Below are positions 43,634 through 51,862 of a stretch of 64,000 nucleotides of DNA, in pieces. The stretch lies in NCBI RefSeq assembly GCF_021190955.1, contig NZ_JAIOAO010000004.1, positions 62,001-126,000 on the forward strand. The letters run 5' to 3'. A program made the translations under genes and the position numbers. The notes under the pieces were generated by a model. It was not told the DNA's origin and did no database searches. It saw only the letters and a list, made by a program, of their open reading frames with translations. The stretch comes from Parachryseolinea silvisoli. GTDB taxonomy: Bacteria > Bacteroidota > Bacteroidia > Cytophagales > Cyclobacteriaceae. Within the stretch, counting starts at the first letter, position 1, and each line of letters starts with the position of its first letter.

Positions 43634-45421
43634 ATGAACGTAGATCAGTCACTTCGCACAGCGGTCAAACAAGCGGCAGAAGCCCTGTTTGGTCAGCCGC
43701 TGTCAGCTATACAACTGCAACCCACAAACGCCGAGTTTGAAGGGTCGCACACGGTCGTGTGTTTCCCCCTCACCAAACTGTCGCGCAAAGGCCCCGAAGA
43801 AACGGCACGCCTGGTAGGCGACTACCTGGTGCAACATGCTGGCATCGTAAGCCGCTACAATGTGGTAAAAGGTTTTTTGAACCTGGTCCTGAGCGACCAG
43901 GTGTGGGTAGACGTACTGCGCGCAATTGTCGCCAACCCGAATTATGGCCAACTGCCGGACAACGGCCAGGAGATCATGATCGAGTATTCGTCGCCCAACA
44001 CCAACAAACCCTTGCACCTGGGTCACCTGCGCAACAACTTCCTGGGATGGAGCGTAAGCGAGATTTACAAAAACAACGGCTATACCGTACGCAAGGTACA
44101 GATCATCAACGACCGCGGCATACACATCTGTAAGTCGATGGCCGCCTGGAAACTGTACGGCGATGGCGAAACGCCACAGAGCACGAATATGAAGGGCGAT
44201 CACCTCGTAGGCAAATATTATGTCGAGTTCGACAAGGCCTACAAGGCGCAGATGGCAGCCCTGATCACCAAAGGCGCCAGCGAAGAGGAGGCCTCGAAGC
44301 AGGCCCCCATCATGCAGCTGGCATCTGACATGCTGCGCAAGTGGGAGCAGAAAGACCCCGACACGGTTTCTCTCTGGCAAACCATGAACGGCTGGGTGTA
44401 CGAAGGCTTTAGCGCCACCTATGCCCGCATGGGTGTAGACTTTGATAAACTGTATTACGAATCCGACACCTACCTGCTGGGCCGCGACGAAGTGTTGAAA
44501 GGCGTGGAGAAAGGTATATTCTTTAAGAAAGACGACGGCTCTGTCTGGGTAGACCTGACGGCCGACGGCCTGGACCAAAAAGTATTGCTGCGTTCCGACG
44601 GCACCTCCGTATACATGACGCAGGATATCGGTACCGCCATCCTGCGCTTCCGCGATTTCCCGAAGATCATGGGTCAGGTATATACCGTGGGGAATGAACA
44701 GGAGTACCATTTCAAGGTTTTGTTCCTGATCCTGGGCAAACTGGGCTACGAATGGGCCAAACAATGCTTCCACCTGTCCTACGGCATGGTCGACCTGCCC
44801 ACCGGTAAGATGAAGTCGCGCGAAGGCACCGTAGTGGATGCCGACGAGCTTATGCAGGAAATGTACGAAGACGCCGAAAAGCAGTCGCGTGAGCTGGGCA
44901 AGCTGGACGAGATGAGCCACGACGAAGCGAAACGTCTCTTTGAAATGGTCGGCCTGGGCGCGTTGAAATTCTTCCTGTTGAAAGTAGATCCCAAGAAGCG
45001 GATGATGTTTGATCCGCAGGAGTCCATCCAGCTGCAAGGTTTTACCGGCCCGTTTGTACAGTATACTCACGCACGTATCCGCTCCATTATTCGCAAGGCC
45101 GAGGGCATGGGCTTACAGGTATCGGCCGGCGACCTGAACGGTGTGACTGCCCTCGAGCCCGCTGAACGCGAAGCGCTGCAGGTGCTGAGTGTATTTGAAA
45201 ACAAAGTACAGGAAGCTGCCCGCGAATACGCTCCTTCCATCATTGCCAACTACGCCTACGACCTGGCGAAGGAGTACAACAAATTCTATCAGAACATACC
45301 GATCTTTAACGAGACCGACACAAACAAGCTGAAGTTTCGCATAGCCTTGTCACAGTCCATCGCCAAATCCATCAAACGCGCGATGCATATGCTGGGCATT
45401 GAAGTGCCCGAGCGCATGTAG
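43634..45421 (+). CDS. argS: Arginyl-tRNA synthetase
   Basis: A 595-aa class I synthetase. The start at 43634 (MNVDQSLRTAV) is chosen over 13 extra upstream codons that overlap the previous gene. N-terminal Arg-tRNA-synthetase additional domain; HIGH motif as HLGHLRNN in PLHLGHLRNNF; KMSKS region as GKMKSREGTV; C-terminal DALR anticodon-binding domain (about 475-595). It charges tRNA-Arg. Its place after polyamine genes, all using arginine, may be chance or shared regulation. A terminator follows. Confidence 0.97.
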   Translation: MNVDQSLRTAVKQAAEALFGQPLSAIQLQPTNAEFEGSHTVVCFPLTKLSRKGPEETARLVGDYLVQHAGIVSRYNVVKGFLNLVLSDQVWVDVLRAIVANPNYGQLPDNGQEIMIEYSSPNTNKPLHLGHLRNNFLGWSVSEIYKNNGYTVRKVQIINDRGIHICKSMAAWKLYGDGETPQSTNMKGDHLVGKYYVEFDKAYKAQMAALITKGASEEEASKQAPIMQLASDMLRKWEQKDPDTVSLWQTMNGWVYEGFSATYARMGVDFDKLYYESDTYLLGRDEVLKGVEKGIFFKKDDGSVWVDLTADGLDQKVLLRSDGTSVYMTQDIGTAILRFRDFPKIMGQVYTVGNEQEYHFKVLFLILGKLGYEWAKQCFHLSYGMVDLPTGKMKSREGTVVDADELMQEMYEDAEKQSRELGKLDEMSHDEAKRLFEMVGLGALKFFLLKVDPKKRMMFDPQESIQLQGFTGPFVQYTHARIRSIIRKAEGMGLQVSAGDLNGVTALEPAEREALQVLSVFENKVQEAAREYAPSIIANYAYDLAKEYNKFYQNIPIFNETDTNKLKFRIALSQSIAKSIKRAMHMLGIEVPERM

Positions 45422-45444
45422 ACTGACATCATTTGATACTATTG

Positions 45445-45475
45445 AAAAGGCCGCCTGCTCTGGGTGGCCTTTTTG
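45445..45475 (+). terminator. Terminator after argS
   Basis: AAAAGGCCGCC / GGTGGCCTTTT (one G-T pair) with an 8-nt loop, followed by TTTGTTTAT. Confidence 0.8.
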
Positions 45476-45507
45476 TTTATACAAGGATTTGATCTTAACG
45501 GGTTTGC

Positions 45508-45573
45508 TGGCGCAAGTTTAAGTCCCGAAGGGACGGAACTTGTGACGGCGACTGCTACCAGTCTTAGACTGGC
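45508..45573. repeat. Dispersed REP/MITE-like repeat, copy 2
   Basis: Begins CTGGCGCAAGTTTAAG and ends CAGTCTTAGACTGGCG, the reverse-complement layout of the repeat at 9080-9170; a GTCCCGAAGGGAC palindrome is inside. The shorter internal part shows that the ends are conserved while the middle varies. Confidence 0.7.
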
Positions 45574-46058
45574 GTGGAGCCGTACCGCAAACACCGCAAG
45601 GGCTCATTTACCCAAAAAAACACGTTTGTGTCATGATTTACAGTCTCTTAGGGGGATATTTTGCCATCCAAACCAACCGTTACTATACTATAATTATATG
45701 TCAAATTTCCTCATAATGTATATTCTAAACAACTTCCAAGTACTATACTATATTTTTATTTAACGCAACCTTTTCAAAATCTCAACTAAACTGTAACGGC
45801 TACGTTTATTCTCCCACGAACAACGCATTAACAAGCACTCAACAACGAACATGACCAGTAACCCCCCCGCTACTTTCTAATTCTCTGCAGAAAGGCATTC
45901 TTAGACGGCTGGTTTATTTCCCCTGACGTACCGAACAACAAACGAGGTTTAAAAACTTAAACCAAGTCCTTCTATTGCCTTCACGGAGCATCGCCGAAGA
46001 AAGTACACTGCTGTGTCTACTCGGCTTCCCTGATTTCTTCACATAAACCAAAACAACA
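45574..46058. other. Long AT-rich intergenic leader
   Basis: About 485 bp between the repeat and the small ORF, without a convincing gene. The part 45640-45790 is clearly richer in A and T than the surroundings and holds two copies of TACTATACTATA (45681-45692 and 45741-45752) exactly 60 bp apart. It is probably the regulatory region or long 5' leader of the module at 46059-49001. No clear -7/-33 pair was found. Confidence 0.45.
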
Positions 46059-46217
46059 ATGGCTGGGATTTTCAAAAAAGGCCATGGGCCTCCTCGTGGA
46101 ATTCGCGGAGGACATGGCAACGCATTGGCTATCCGAAAAGATAGCCGGACAACGGCGTGCGAGGCCATGCTTCGAAAGATCAACGACCACATAACCCAAA
46201 TACAAACAATGGTATAA
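46059..46217 (+). CDS. Small ORF, possibly carrying two compensating frameshifts
   Basis: An open frame of 52 codons, ATG in an A-rich context (CAAAACAACAATGG), ending 3 bp before the next gene. As read, the product has an odd Gly/Arg-rich middle. If one A of the AAAAAA run at 46074-46079 is skipped, the +1 frame gives MAGIFKK-AMGLLVEFAEDMATHW, a clear amphipathic helix. Restoring one base near 46162 returns to the original frame with AMLRKINDHITQIQTMV and the same stop. A small helical membrane-associating protein with two indels (mutation or base-calling error) explains this best. Low certainty. Confidence 0.4.
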   Translation: MAGIFKKGHGPPRGIRGGHGNALAIRKDSRTTACEAMLRKINDHITQIQTMV

Positions 46218-46220
46218 ACT

Positions 46221-47183
46221 ATGGAAACACAATTCTTTCCTGCAGACTCGCAACAGCTTAAGTCGTACTGGAAGCGTCCCGGTGGCAAGTTCGGTACCCT
46301 GGTAGGCATCGGCTTACTGGTAGCGGCCGGCTACTATGTATTGCCAGTATTGACCAAGGTCGTATGGAACACGGTAAACTTTGGTATTGCCCTGGCATCG
46401 CTGGGTGCATTCCTCTACATGGTCACGCATCGAAAGTTCAGGCTGGGCCTCTTTTACCTCTATGAGATTCTGATGAAGAAGTTCGCGGGCATCGTGATCG
46501 AGCTGGACCCCTTCATCATTGCCGAGGACTATATCCGCGACATGACCGACGAGCGCGAGAAGCTATACAAGCAATCGCTCGAAGTCGATGGTCAGAAGGA
46601 GAAGATCGATCTCAAGATTAAGGAAAAGGAAAGCGAGATCAATAAGTTCATGACCAAGGCACAAGTGGCGCGCGAGCGAAACATGTTGCCGGAGCTTGGC
46701 AACATGACGCGGCAGATCGGCCGACTGAAAGAGTATATCCAACAGCTGACGCCGATCCGGGATAACCTGTCGCGCATTGGTGAGTACCTCACCCGCATTC
46801 ACCAGAACAGTGCCTACCTCATTGAAGACGCGCGCAATGAGCTGGAGCTGAAGCGCGACCTGTATAAATCCGTCACGTCGGGTAACCGTGCACTGAACTC
46901 CGCCCTCAAGATCTTCAAAGGTGACCCCGAGAAGAAGCTGCTGGTAGAACAGTCTATGGAATACCTCAAAGATGACATCGCGGGTAAGCTCGCCAACATG
47001 AAAAAGGCCATTACCTATTCGGCCGACTTTATGAAATCGATCGACCTCGACAATGCCACGTATGAAAAAGAAGGCCTTAAAATGCTCGAGTCTTTCAACG
47101 GAGAGGACGCTTTTAAGCTTACCACGGGCAATACAACAAAAGAATCGGGTGAAGGCACTGAATTCCAGAACCTCTTAAAATAA
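46221..47183 (+). CDS. Membrane-anchored coiled-coil protein, unknown function
   Basis: A 320-aa protein I do not recognise. Residues about 27-75 form two adjacent hydrophobic helices (GTLVGIGLLVAAGYYVLPVL and TVNFGIALASLGAFLYMV), followed by a basic THRKFRLG. Residues about 105-280 are charged and helical, with coiled-coil heptads (EKIDLKIKEKESEINKFM, LGNMTRQIGRLKEYIQQL), recalling PspA or TelA-like proteins in style only. The Ser/Thr-rich tail ends in TEFQNLLK. The coiled coil is probably cytoplasmic. It is followed after 51 bp by the OmpA-domain protein. Confidence 0.8.
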   Translation: METQFFPADSQQLKSYWKRPGGKFGTLVGIGLLVAAGYYVLPVLTKVVWNTVNFGIALASLGAFLYMVTHRKFRLGLFYLYEILMKKFAGIVIELDPFIIAEDYIRDMTDEREKLYKQSLEVDGQKEKIDLKIKEKESEINKFMTKAQVARERNMLPELGNMTRQIGRLKEYIQQLTPIRDNLSRIGEYLTRIHQNSAYLIEDARNELELKRDLYKSVTSGNRALNSALKIFKGDPEKKLLVEQSMEYLKDDIAGKLANMKKAITYSADFMKSIDLDNATYEKEGLKMLESFNGEDAFKLTTGNTTKESGEGTEFQNLLK

Positions 47184-47234
47184 ACAGTATAATAAACAAC
47201 GTAACCAACGAACAACAACAAACCTACATTTACC

Positions 47235-49001
47235 ATGGCAACTAAATTAAAATCATCGGGCAAGATCATATTGATTGTTCTTACCCTGGGGCTCATCCTC
47301 TTTGGCAAGCTTTACTGGTATGACAAACGTCCGCAGGAAGCAAAGGCTTCACACGACATCGGTCGCGTGGCCTTGCCCGACGCACCGGAAGCCTCGCTTG
47401 CGGGTAACGCGATAGCGTTGCCATTACCTTCCCAGGAGGAATCGGTAAACGGTGGTACACGCATCGTGTGGAAGATCATGGCGTGGAACGCGCAGTTCCC
47501 CTTGCTCTATGCCAACGGTGGTGCGAACACCACCAAAGGGTCGCTGGCCGATAAGTCCAGGTTGCAGATCCAGATCGTGCGACAGGACGACTGTTTTAAG
47601 TCGATTACCGACATCGTCAAGTTCGCGCAGGATTATAAAAACAACCCCGACGCGCCCGGCGTGTTTGCGTCCTTTATGGGCGACGGTATGCCGGCCTTCT
47701 TCGCAGCGCTCTCCAAAGAGCTGGAGCCCCTGGGCCCCGAGTATCAGCCGATAGCATTCTATGCCATGGGTAAATCGTACGGCGAAGACCAGTTGATGGG
47801 TCCCGTGGAATGGAAAAAAGATCCTGCGTCGGCTGTGGGTAAAACAGTAGCCTGTGTGTTGCGCGACGGCGACATGAACATTCTGCTGAAGTGGGCGGGT
47901 GACAACAACCTGAAAGTGAACCCCGACGAAACGACGTATGACAAGAACGCAATCAACCTGATTGCAGCCAACGACTTCCTTGATGCGGCCAACAAATACA
48001 TCACCGGCTACAAGGAAACCCGCAAGCTCATTCAGGATGGTAAAAAAGTAAGCGAAGAGATCACAGTAGGTGTGGACGCTGTATCGACCTGGACACCGGC
48101 CGACGTGAACGTCGCCCAGCAAAAAGGTGGCCTGGTATCCATCGCCACCACCAGGCAGTACTCGTCGCAGATGCCAAACATTACGATCACGATCAAGAAG
48201 TTCGCCTACGACCACCGTACCGACATCGAAAACCTGATCATGATGCTGGGCCAGGCGGGCGACCAGGTGCGCTCTTTTACAGAAGCCAAGGTGTTTGCCG
48301 CGAAGGTCTCCGCGAAGGTATATGATGAGCAGACGGCCGACTACTGGTTGAAATACTACAACGGTATTACCGAGAAAGACCGTCAGGGTAACATGGTGTC
48401 ACTGGGTGGTTCCATGGCCTTCAATCTGCAAGACGCTGCGAACATGTTCGGCCTGGGTAAAGACGGCATCGACCGCTATAAAATTGTATACACCACGTTC
48501 GGTGACATACTTTCCAGGATGTACCCGGAATACATGGCCACGTACCCGGCGTACGCTACTGTAGTGGACAAATCATTCCTACAGTCGGTGTTGGTCAACC
48601 ATCCCGAGCTCCTGGAAGGTCAGGCGTTAAAGCAGACCTACTCGGCGGAGATCACGACGGAGGTATCGTCGCGTACGTACGAAATCCAGTTTGAGACCGG
48701 AAGCGCCGTGATCAAATCTGCTTCGTACCAGGTGCTGGACGAGATTCTGAGCAGCTCGGTGGTGGCCGAAGGCCTGAAAGTAGGCATCTACGGTCACACC
48801 GATAACACCGGTAGCATTGCCGTCAACCAGGAGCTGTCAGAAGCTCGCGCGGCGGCGGTAAAACGCTACCTCGTGAGCAAAGGCCTGACCGAGCAGCGTA
48901 TCGAGTCGAAAGGCTTTGGCCCCGCCAAACCGATTGCTGATAACGCTACGGCTGCCGGCCGCGCCAAGAACCGTCGTGTGCAAATTGTATTGGGTGAATA
49001 A
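47235..49001 (+). CDS. Inner-membrane-anchored solute-binding-like protein with OmpA domain
   Basis: A 588-aa protein. N-terminal signal anchor (about 9-28, IILIVLTLGLILFGKLYWYD); then a periplasmic part of about 400 residues with the look of a type 2 periplasmic binding protein (SITDIVKFAQDY, VGKTVACVLRDGDMNILLKW, VDAVSTWTPADVNVAQQKGG). The C-terminus (about 480-588) is an OmpA-like peptidoglycan-binding domain: IQFETGSAVIKSASYQVL, IYGHTDNTGSIAVNQELSE, RIESKGFGPAKPIADN, GRAKNRRVQI. It therefore ties the inner membrane to the wall. Operon with the coiled-coil gene upstream. Confidence 0.85.
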   Translation: MATKLKSSGKIILIVLTLGLILFGKLYWYDKRPQEAKASHDIGRVALPDAPEASLAGNAIALPLPSQEESVNGGTRIVWKIMAWNAQFPLLYANGGANTTKGSLADKSRLQIQIVRQDDCFKSITDIVKFAQDYKNNPDAPGVFASFMGDGMPAFFAALSKELEPLGPEYQPIAFYAMGKSYGEDQLMGPVEWKKDPASAVGKTVACVLRDGDMNILLKWAGDNNLKVNPDETTYDKNAINLIAANDFLDAANKYITGYKETRKLIQDGKKVSEEITVGVDAVSTWTPADVNVAQQKGGLVSIATTRQYSSQMPNITITIKKFAYDHRTDIENLIMMLGQAGDQVRSFTEAKVFAAKVSAKVYDEQTADYWLKYYNGITEKDRQGNMVSLGGSMAFNLQDAANMFGLGKDGIDRYKIVYTTFGDILSRMYPEYMATYPAYATVVDKSFLQSVLVNHPELLEGQALKQTYSAEITTEVSSRTYEIQFETGSAVIKSASYQVLDEILSSSVVAEGLKVGIYGHTDNTGSIAVNQELSEARAAAVKRYLVSKGLTEQRIESKGFGPAKPIADNATAAGRAKNRRVQIVLGE

Positions 49002-49037
49002 GGAAACCGGATCAAACACAAGAATGAATGAAACAGA

Positions 49038-49063
49038 AAGGCCGTCCCCTTGGGGACGGCCTT
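49038..49063. terminator. Bidirectional terminator
   Basis: AAGGCCGTCCCC / GGGGACGGCCTT with a 2-nt loop, followed by ATTTG. It lies between convergent genes ending at 49001 and 49114. Confidence 0.85.
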
Positions 49064-49113
49064 ATTTGTCTGCCGAAGCCTTTGCGAAGGCAGATCCAGG
49101 TTCAGGTTTATGA

Positions 49114-51030
49114 TTATTCTTTAATGATTTTCTCTTTGCGTATCGTCAGATCGTGATGTTCGACAACGACGATGTGTATGCCGGGCTTCAGTTGCTGCAC
49201 AGAGATCGCGCTACCGGGATTCTCCACAGCCATTATTTTTTGGCCGTCCACGGCATAAATACTCACGCGTTTTACAGTTTCAGCATGGTGTATCGACAGC
49301 AGGTCGCGCACAGGGTTGGGCGATAGCACGACTGCATTCTCCTCACGCAATGTTACCGTAGCGGCTGTCTTGTTTTCGGCCTGGCTTCGCGCGCTGACGG
49401 CAGCGGTACTGGCGACAGTAATATAGTTCAGGTTGAAGCCACCCGTGGTGGTGGCAATGCCGACGGAGTATGTACCGGCAGGCAATGTTACGTCGTGTGA
49501 CACATTCGCCCAGTTCTGCCAGCCCCCGGTGTTAGGAACTGTCACCGTGCCCAGTTGGGTGGCGCCGGCATCTTTTTCGAGCTTAAGCGTGGTATTGCTG
49601 TTAGGCGATGCCACCCGGTATGTAATGCGGTATGTACCGGCCTGGGGTATCGTAATGTTATAGGCCAGCCAATCGCCTGCGTCGATCCAGCCGACGTTCA
49701 GACCGCCGCCAGCGTCGGTGGTGGCTTCCGTTTGAACGCCCGCCATGTAGGCCCACGATTCTGCCTGAATCACCGTGCTGAACCCGCCGCCCGTTGTGCC
49801 GGCGAAACCACCGATGGTAACGGTAGCACGTATAGGCGAAGAAGCATTGATCGTCGATGACCGGTCGAAAGCATCATCATAGCAGAAGCCGTACGAGAAT
49901 CCTTCGTGGCTGATATCAGTACCGTGCCAGAATTTAGAATACCAGTTGTAGGGCGACGTGCCGTAATATCCGGAAGCAGGAGAGAAGTCCTGCGTGGCAC
50001 CGGTGGCAAGATTGAGATTGATAGCATGGCGGTTGATGGCGGCACAGATTTGTGTCTGTACGGCCTTGTCCAATCCACTGCCCGCGGCCAGTGAGCCGCT
50101 GCCTTCCAACGCTTCGATGGTGGTAGGCTTGCGCGTAATGGTCGCGATCGCCCCGTCGGAACTGCGGGTGAATGTAAAGGTCTGTCCGGATACGCGGCCG
50201 CGCCACGTGCCGACGTCGCCGCCGTTAAACACCAGGTCGCCGGAAGTATACTTCGACCAGATCGCATCGATATACCCGCCGAGGTAATTACCCTGCGCAC
50301 CGCCGGGCGCAAAGGCCGGGGTTTTGGAAGGGCAATGAATAATGCCTTTGGTGGCATCCAGACAGCTGGCAAAGGCCGCGGGAGCGGTGGATTGCCACTG
50401 CGCCAGAATGTCGGCATGCGTTTTCAGCTCGCCCACTTTTTTGTAAAAGCCATTGTTGCCCCACACCTCCAGGCCCATGGGATATTGATAGGCATCGACA
50501 CGCGTCGTGTTGGCCCATAATCCATTGGTGGCATTGGCCAGCTCGATAATCTCATAGCGAACACCCTGGTTGGGATCATTGGGGTTGGCCAGGTTCGGTG
50601 CAGCGTAACCGCCCGTGGCGCCGAAGAAATATAGATATAACTGAGAGTTGAACGCGATCAGGATCCGGCATCCAACAATGCCGGGTACTTGAATGGTTTT
50701 GTTCGGGATCTCACTGAGGCGTGCAAAGCAATTAGCATACTTGCCATTGCCTCCCGGCCCCTGGTCGCCATTGTTTACGGGCCCCTGCACAGTATTGTCT
50801 GCCGTGCTCATCGTCCGCACCGCGCCGGTACGCGTGTCGATCCATACGTGATTGTCGTTGATGATACCCACCACGGCCACATACACATTGGCATCGGCGT
50901 AAGCCGAGCGGTTGTTCAGCGTGAAAGGTATCGCGGCCTGACTCCAGGCCTGTTGTGCATACAGTATAAAGGTGATAGCAATGATCGCGGGCAGACGGAA
51001 ATTCCATCGGCGGTGTAGTAAAGTGTTCAT
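49114..51030 (-). CDS. Secreted GH64 beta-1,3-glucanase with CBM6 and T9SS tail
   Basis: A 638-aa secreted protein; the start at 51030 gives a normal signal peptide ending in AWSQ. Residues about 25-400 match GH64 (thaumatin-like glucanases): FTLNNRSAYADANVYVAVVG near the start and YQYPMGLEVWG, NWYSKFWHGTDISHEGFSYG further on. A CBM6 module follows (about 430-550: IQAESWAYMAGVQTE, VGWIDAGDWLAYNITIP). The last 70 residues (LSPNPVRDLLSIHH, VSIYAVDGQKI, LKPGIHIVVV) are a type IX secretion sorting domain. Predicted role: digestion of fungal or algal beta-1,3-glucan outside the cell. Confidence 0.88.
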   Translation of the reverse strand: MNTLLHRRWNFRLPAIIAITFILYAQQAWSQAAIPFTLNNRSAYADANVYVAVVGIINDNHVWIDTRTGAVRTMSTADNTVQGPVNNGDQGPGGNGKYANCFARLSEIPNKTIQVPGIVGCRILIAFNSQLYLYFFGATGGYAAPNLANPNDPNQGVRYEIIELANATNGLWANTTRVDAYQYPMGLEVWGNNGFYKKVGELKTHADILAQWQSTAPAAFASCLDATKGIIHCPSKTPAFAPGGAQGNYLGGYIDAIWSKYTSGDLVFNGGDVGTWRGRVSGQTFTFTRSSDGAIATITRKPTTIEALEGSGSLAAGSGLDKAVQTQICAAINRHAINLNLATGATQDFSPASGYYGTSPYNWYSKFWHGTDISHEGFSYGFCYDDAFDRSSTINASSPIRATVTIGGFAGTTGGGFSTVIQAESWAYMAGVQTEATTDAGGGLNVGWIDAGDWLAYNITIPQAGTYRITYRVASPNSNTTLKLEKDAGATQLGTVTVPNTGGWQNWANVSHDVTLPAGTYSVGIATTTGGFNLNYITVASTAAVSARSQAENKTAATVTLREENAVVLSPNPVRDLLSIHHAETVKRVSIYAVDGQKIMAVENPGSAISVQQLKPGIHIVVVEHHDLTIRKEKIIKE

Positions 51031-51128
51031 AAACGTTGTGGTTTTCGGGTGCAACACAAAGCTACGGGAATAGCCACAGGAACACCGGTCGACTGATTGA
51101 ACGGTACCGCTCAGTTATTAAAAGGCAG

Positions 51129-51168
51129 AAAAAACAGAAGCCACCTCAAAAATATGAGATGGCCTCTG
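51129..51168 (-). terminator. Terminator of the YceI gene
   Basis: On the minus strand, CAGAGGCCATCTCA / TGAGGTGGCTTCTG with two non-Watson-Crick positions, followed by TTTTTT (plus-strand A-run 51129-51134). Confidence 0.7.
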
Positions 51169-51191
51169 CTATTTATACCTTCTATGAGCTC

Positions 51192-51719
51192 TTAGCTCTT
51201 CGCTACTTCCACGTTCAGGTGCAGTTTAACATCGTCACCTACGACCATGCCACCGGCTTCCGTCAGGGCGCTCCAGCTCAAGCCGAAGTCTTTCCGGTTG
51301 ATCTTGCCATTCAGCTCGAAACCAGCTTTGATATTGCCCCAGGGATCTTTCATGATGCCGCCGAACTCAACGTCGAGGACAACAGACTTTGTTACGTCGC
51401 GTACGGTCAGGTCGCCAGTCAGTGAATAGCTCTCGGCAGATTTTTTCTTCAGCACACCGTTCTTGAAAGTAATAGTCGGGTGTTGTGCAGCAGCAAAGAA
51501 GTCGTCAGACTTTAAGTGGCCGTCGCGGTCAGCCTGGTTGGTATCGATGCTGTCCACGTCCAGGCTGAACTGTGCTTTTGCACCGTCGAAGTTCTCGCCG
51601 TCAGCTTCGATGCTACCCGAGAATTTTTTGAAAGCACCCGTTACGGTAGAGATCACCAGGTGTTTTACTTTGAATTGTACCTCGCTGTGGGTAGGATCGA
51701 TGTTCCAGATAGTTGCCAT
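51192..51719 (-). CDS. YceI-family lipid-binding-like protein
   Basis: A 175-aa beta-barrel protein of the YceI family, which bind polyisoprenoid or amide lipids in a long pocket. The start at 51719 (MATIWNIDPTHSEVQFKV) matches the family N-terminus; the frame upstream is not family-like. Motifs: SEVQFKVKHL, FSGSIEADGENF, SIDTNQADRDGHLKSDDFF, LTGDLTVRDVTK and GFELNGKINRKDFGLSW. There is no signal peptide, so this copy should stay in the cytoplasm. A TACCTTTG element (minus strand, 51772-51779) may be its -7 box. Confidence 0.92.
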   Translation of the reverse strand: MATIWNIDPTHSEVQFKVKHLVISTVTGAFKKFSGSIEADGENFDGAKAQFSLDVDSIDTNQADRDGHLKSDDFFAAAQHPTITFKNGVLKKKSAESYSLTGDLTVRDVTKSVVLDVEFGGIMKDPWGNIKAGFELNGKINRKDFGLSWSALTEAGGMVVGDDVKLHLNVEVAKS

Positions 51720-51862
51720 AATCTTTAAAGTTTTTATTGTGTTTGAATGTTTTTCCGTCGTTTTGACAATACAAAGGTAGCCGCTCTCCCAACAGAGATT
51801 GCTTGACATAGAACAAGAAAGAATGGATAGTTTATTGAACTAGGTTAAGATCGGGGGTGTCG

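Noticed and set aside
43703-45070. 455-codon open frame antisense to argS
   Set aside because: It is fully covered by argS, which has all its catalytic motifs. The antisense frame stays open because of high-GC codon bias and encodes no recognisable domain.
45914-46309. Minus-strand 131-codon frame over the leader and start of the coiled-coil gene
   Set aside because: It runs antisense into a well-supported gene and has no domain; the plus-strand small ORF is the better reading.
46221-49001. Zorya (ZorA/ZorB) defence system
   Set aside because: The two membrane helices of the coiled-coil protein do not show MotA features, the OmpA protein has a large binding-protein-like part unlike ZorB, and no ZorC/D/E genes follow. 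Kept only as an architectural analogy.
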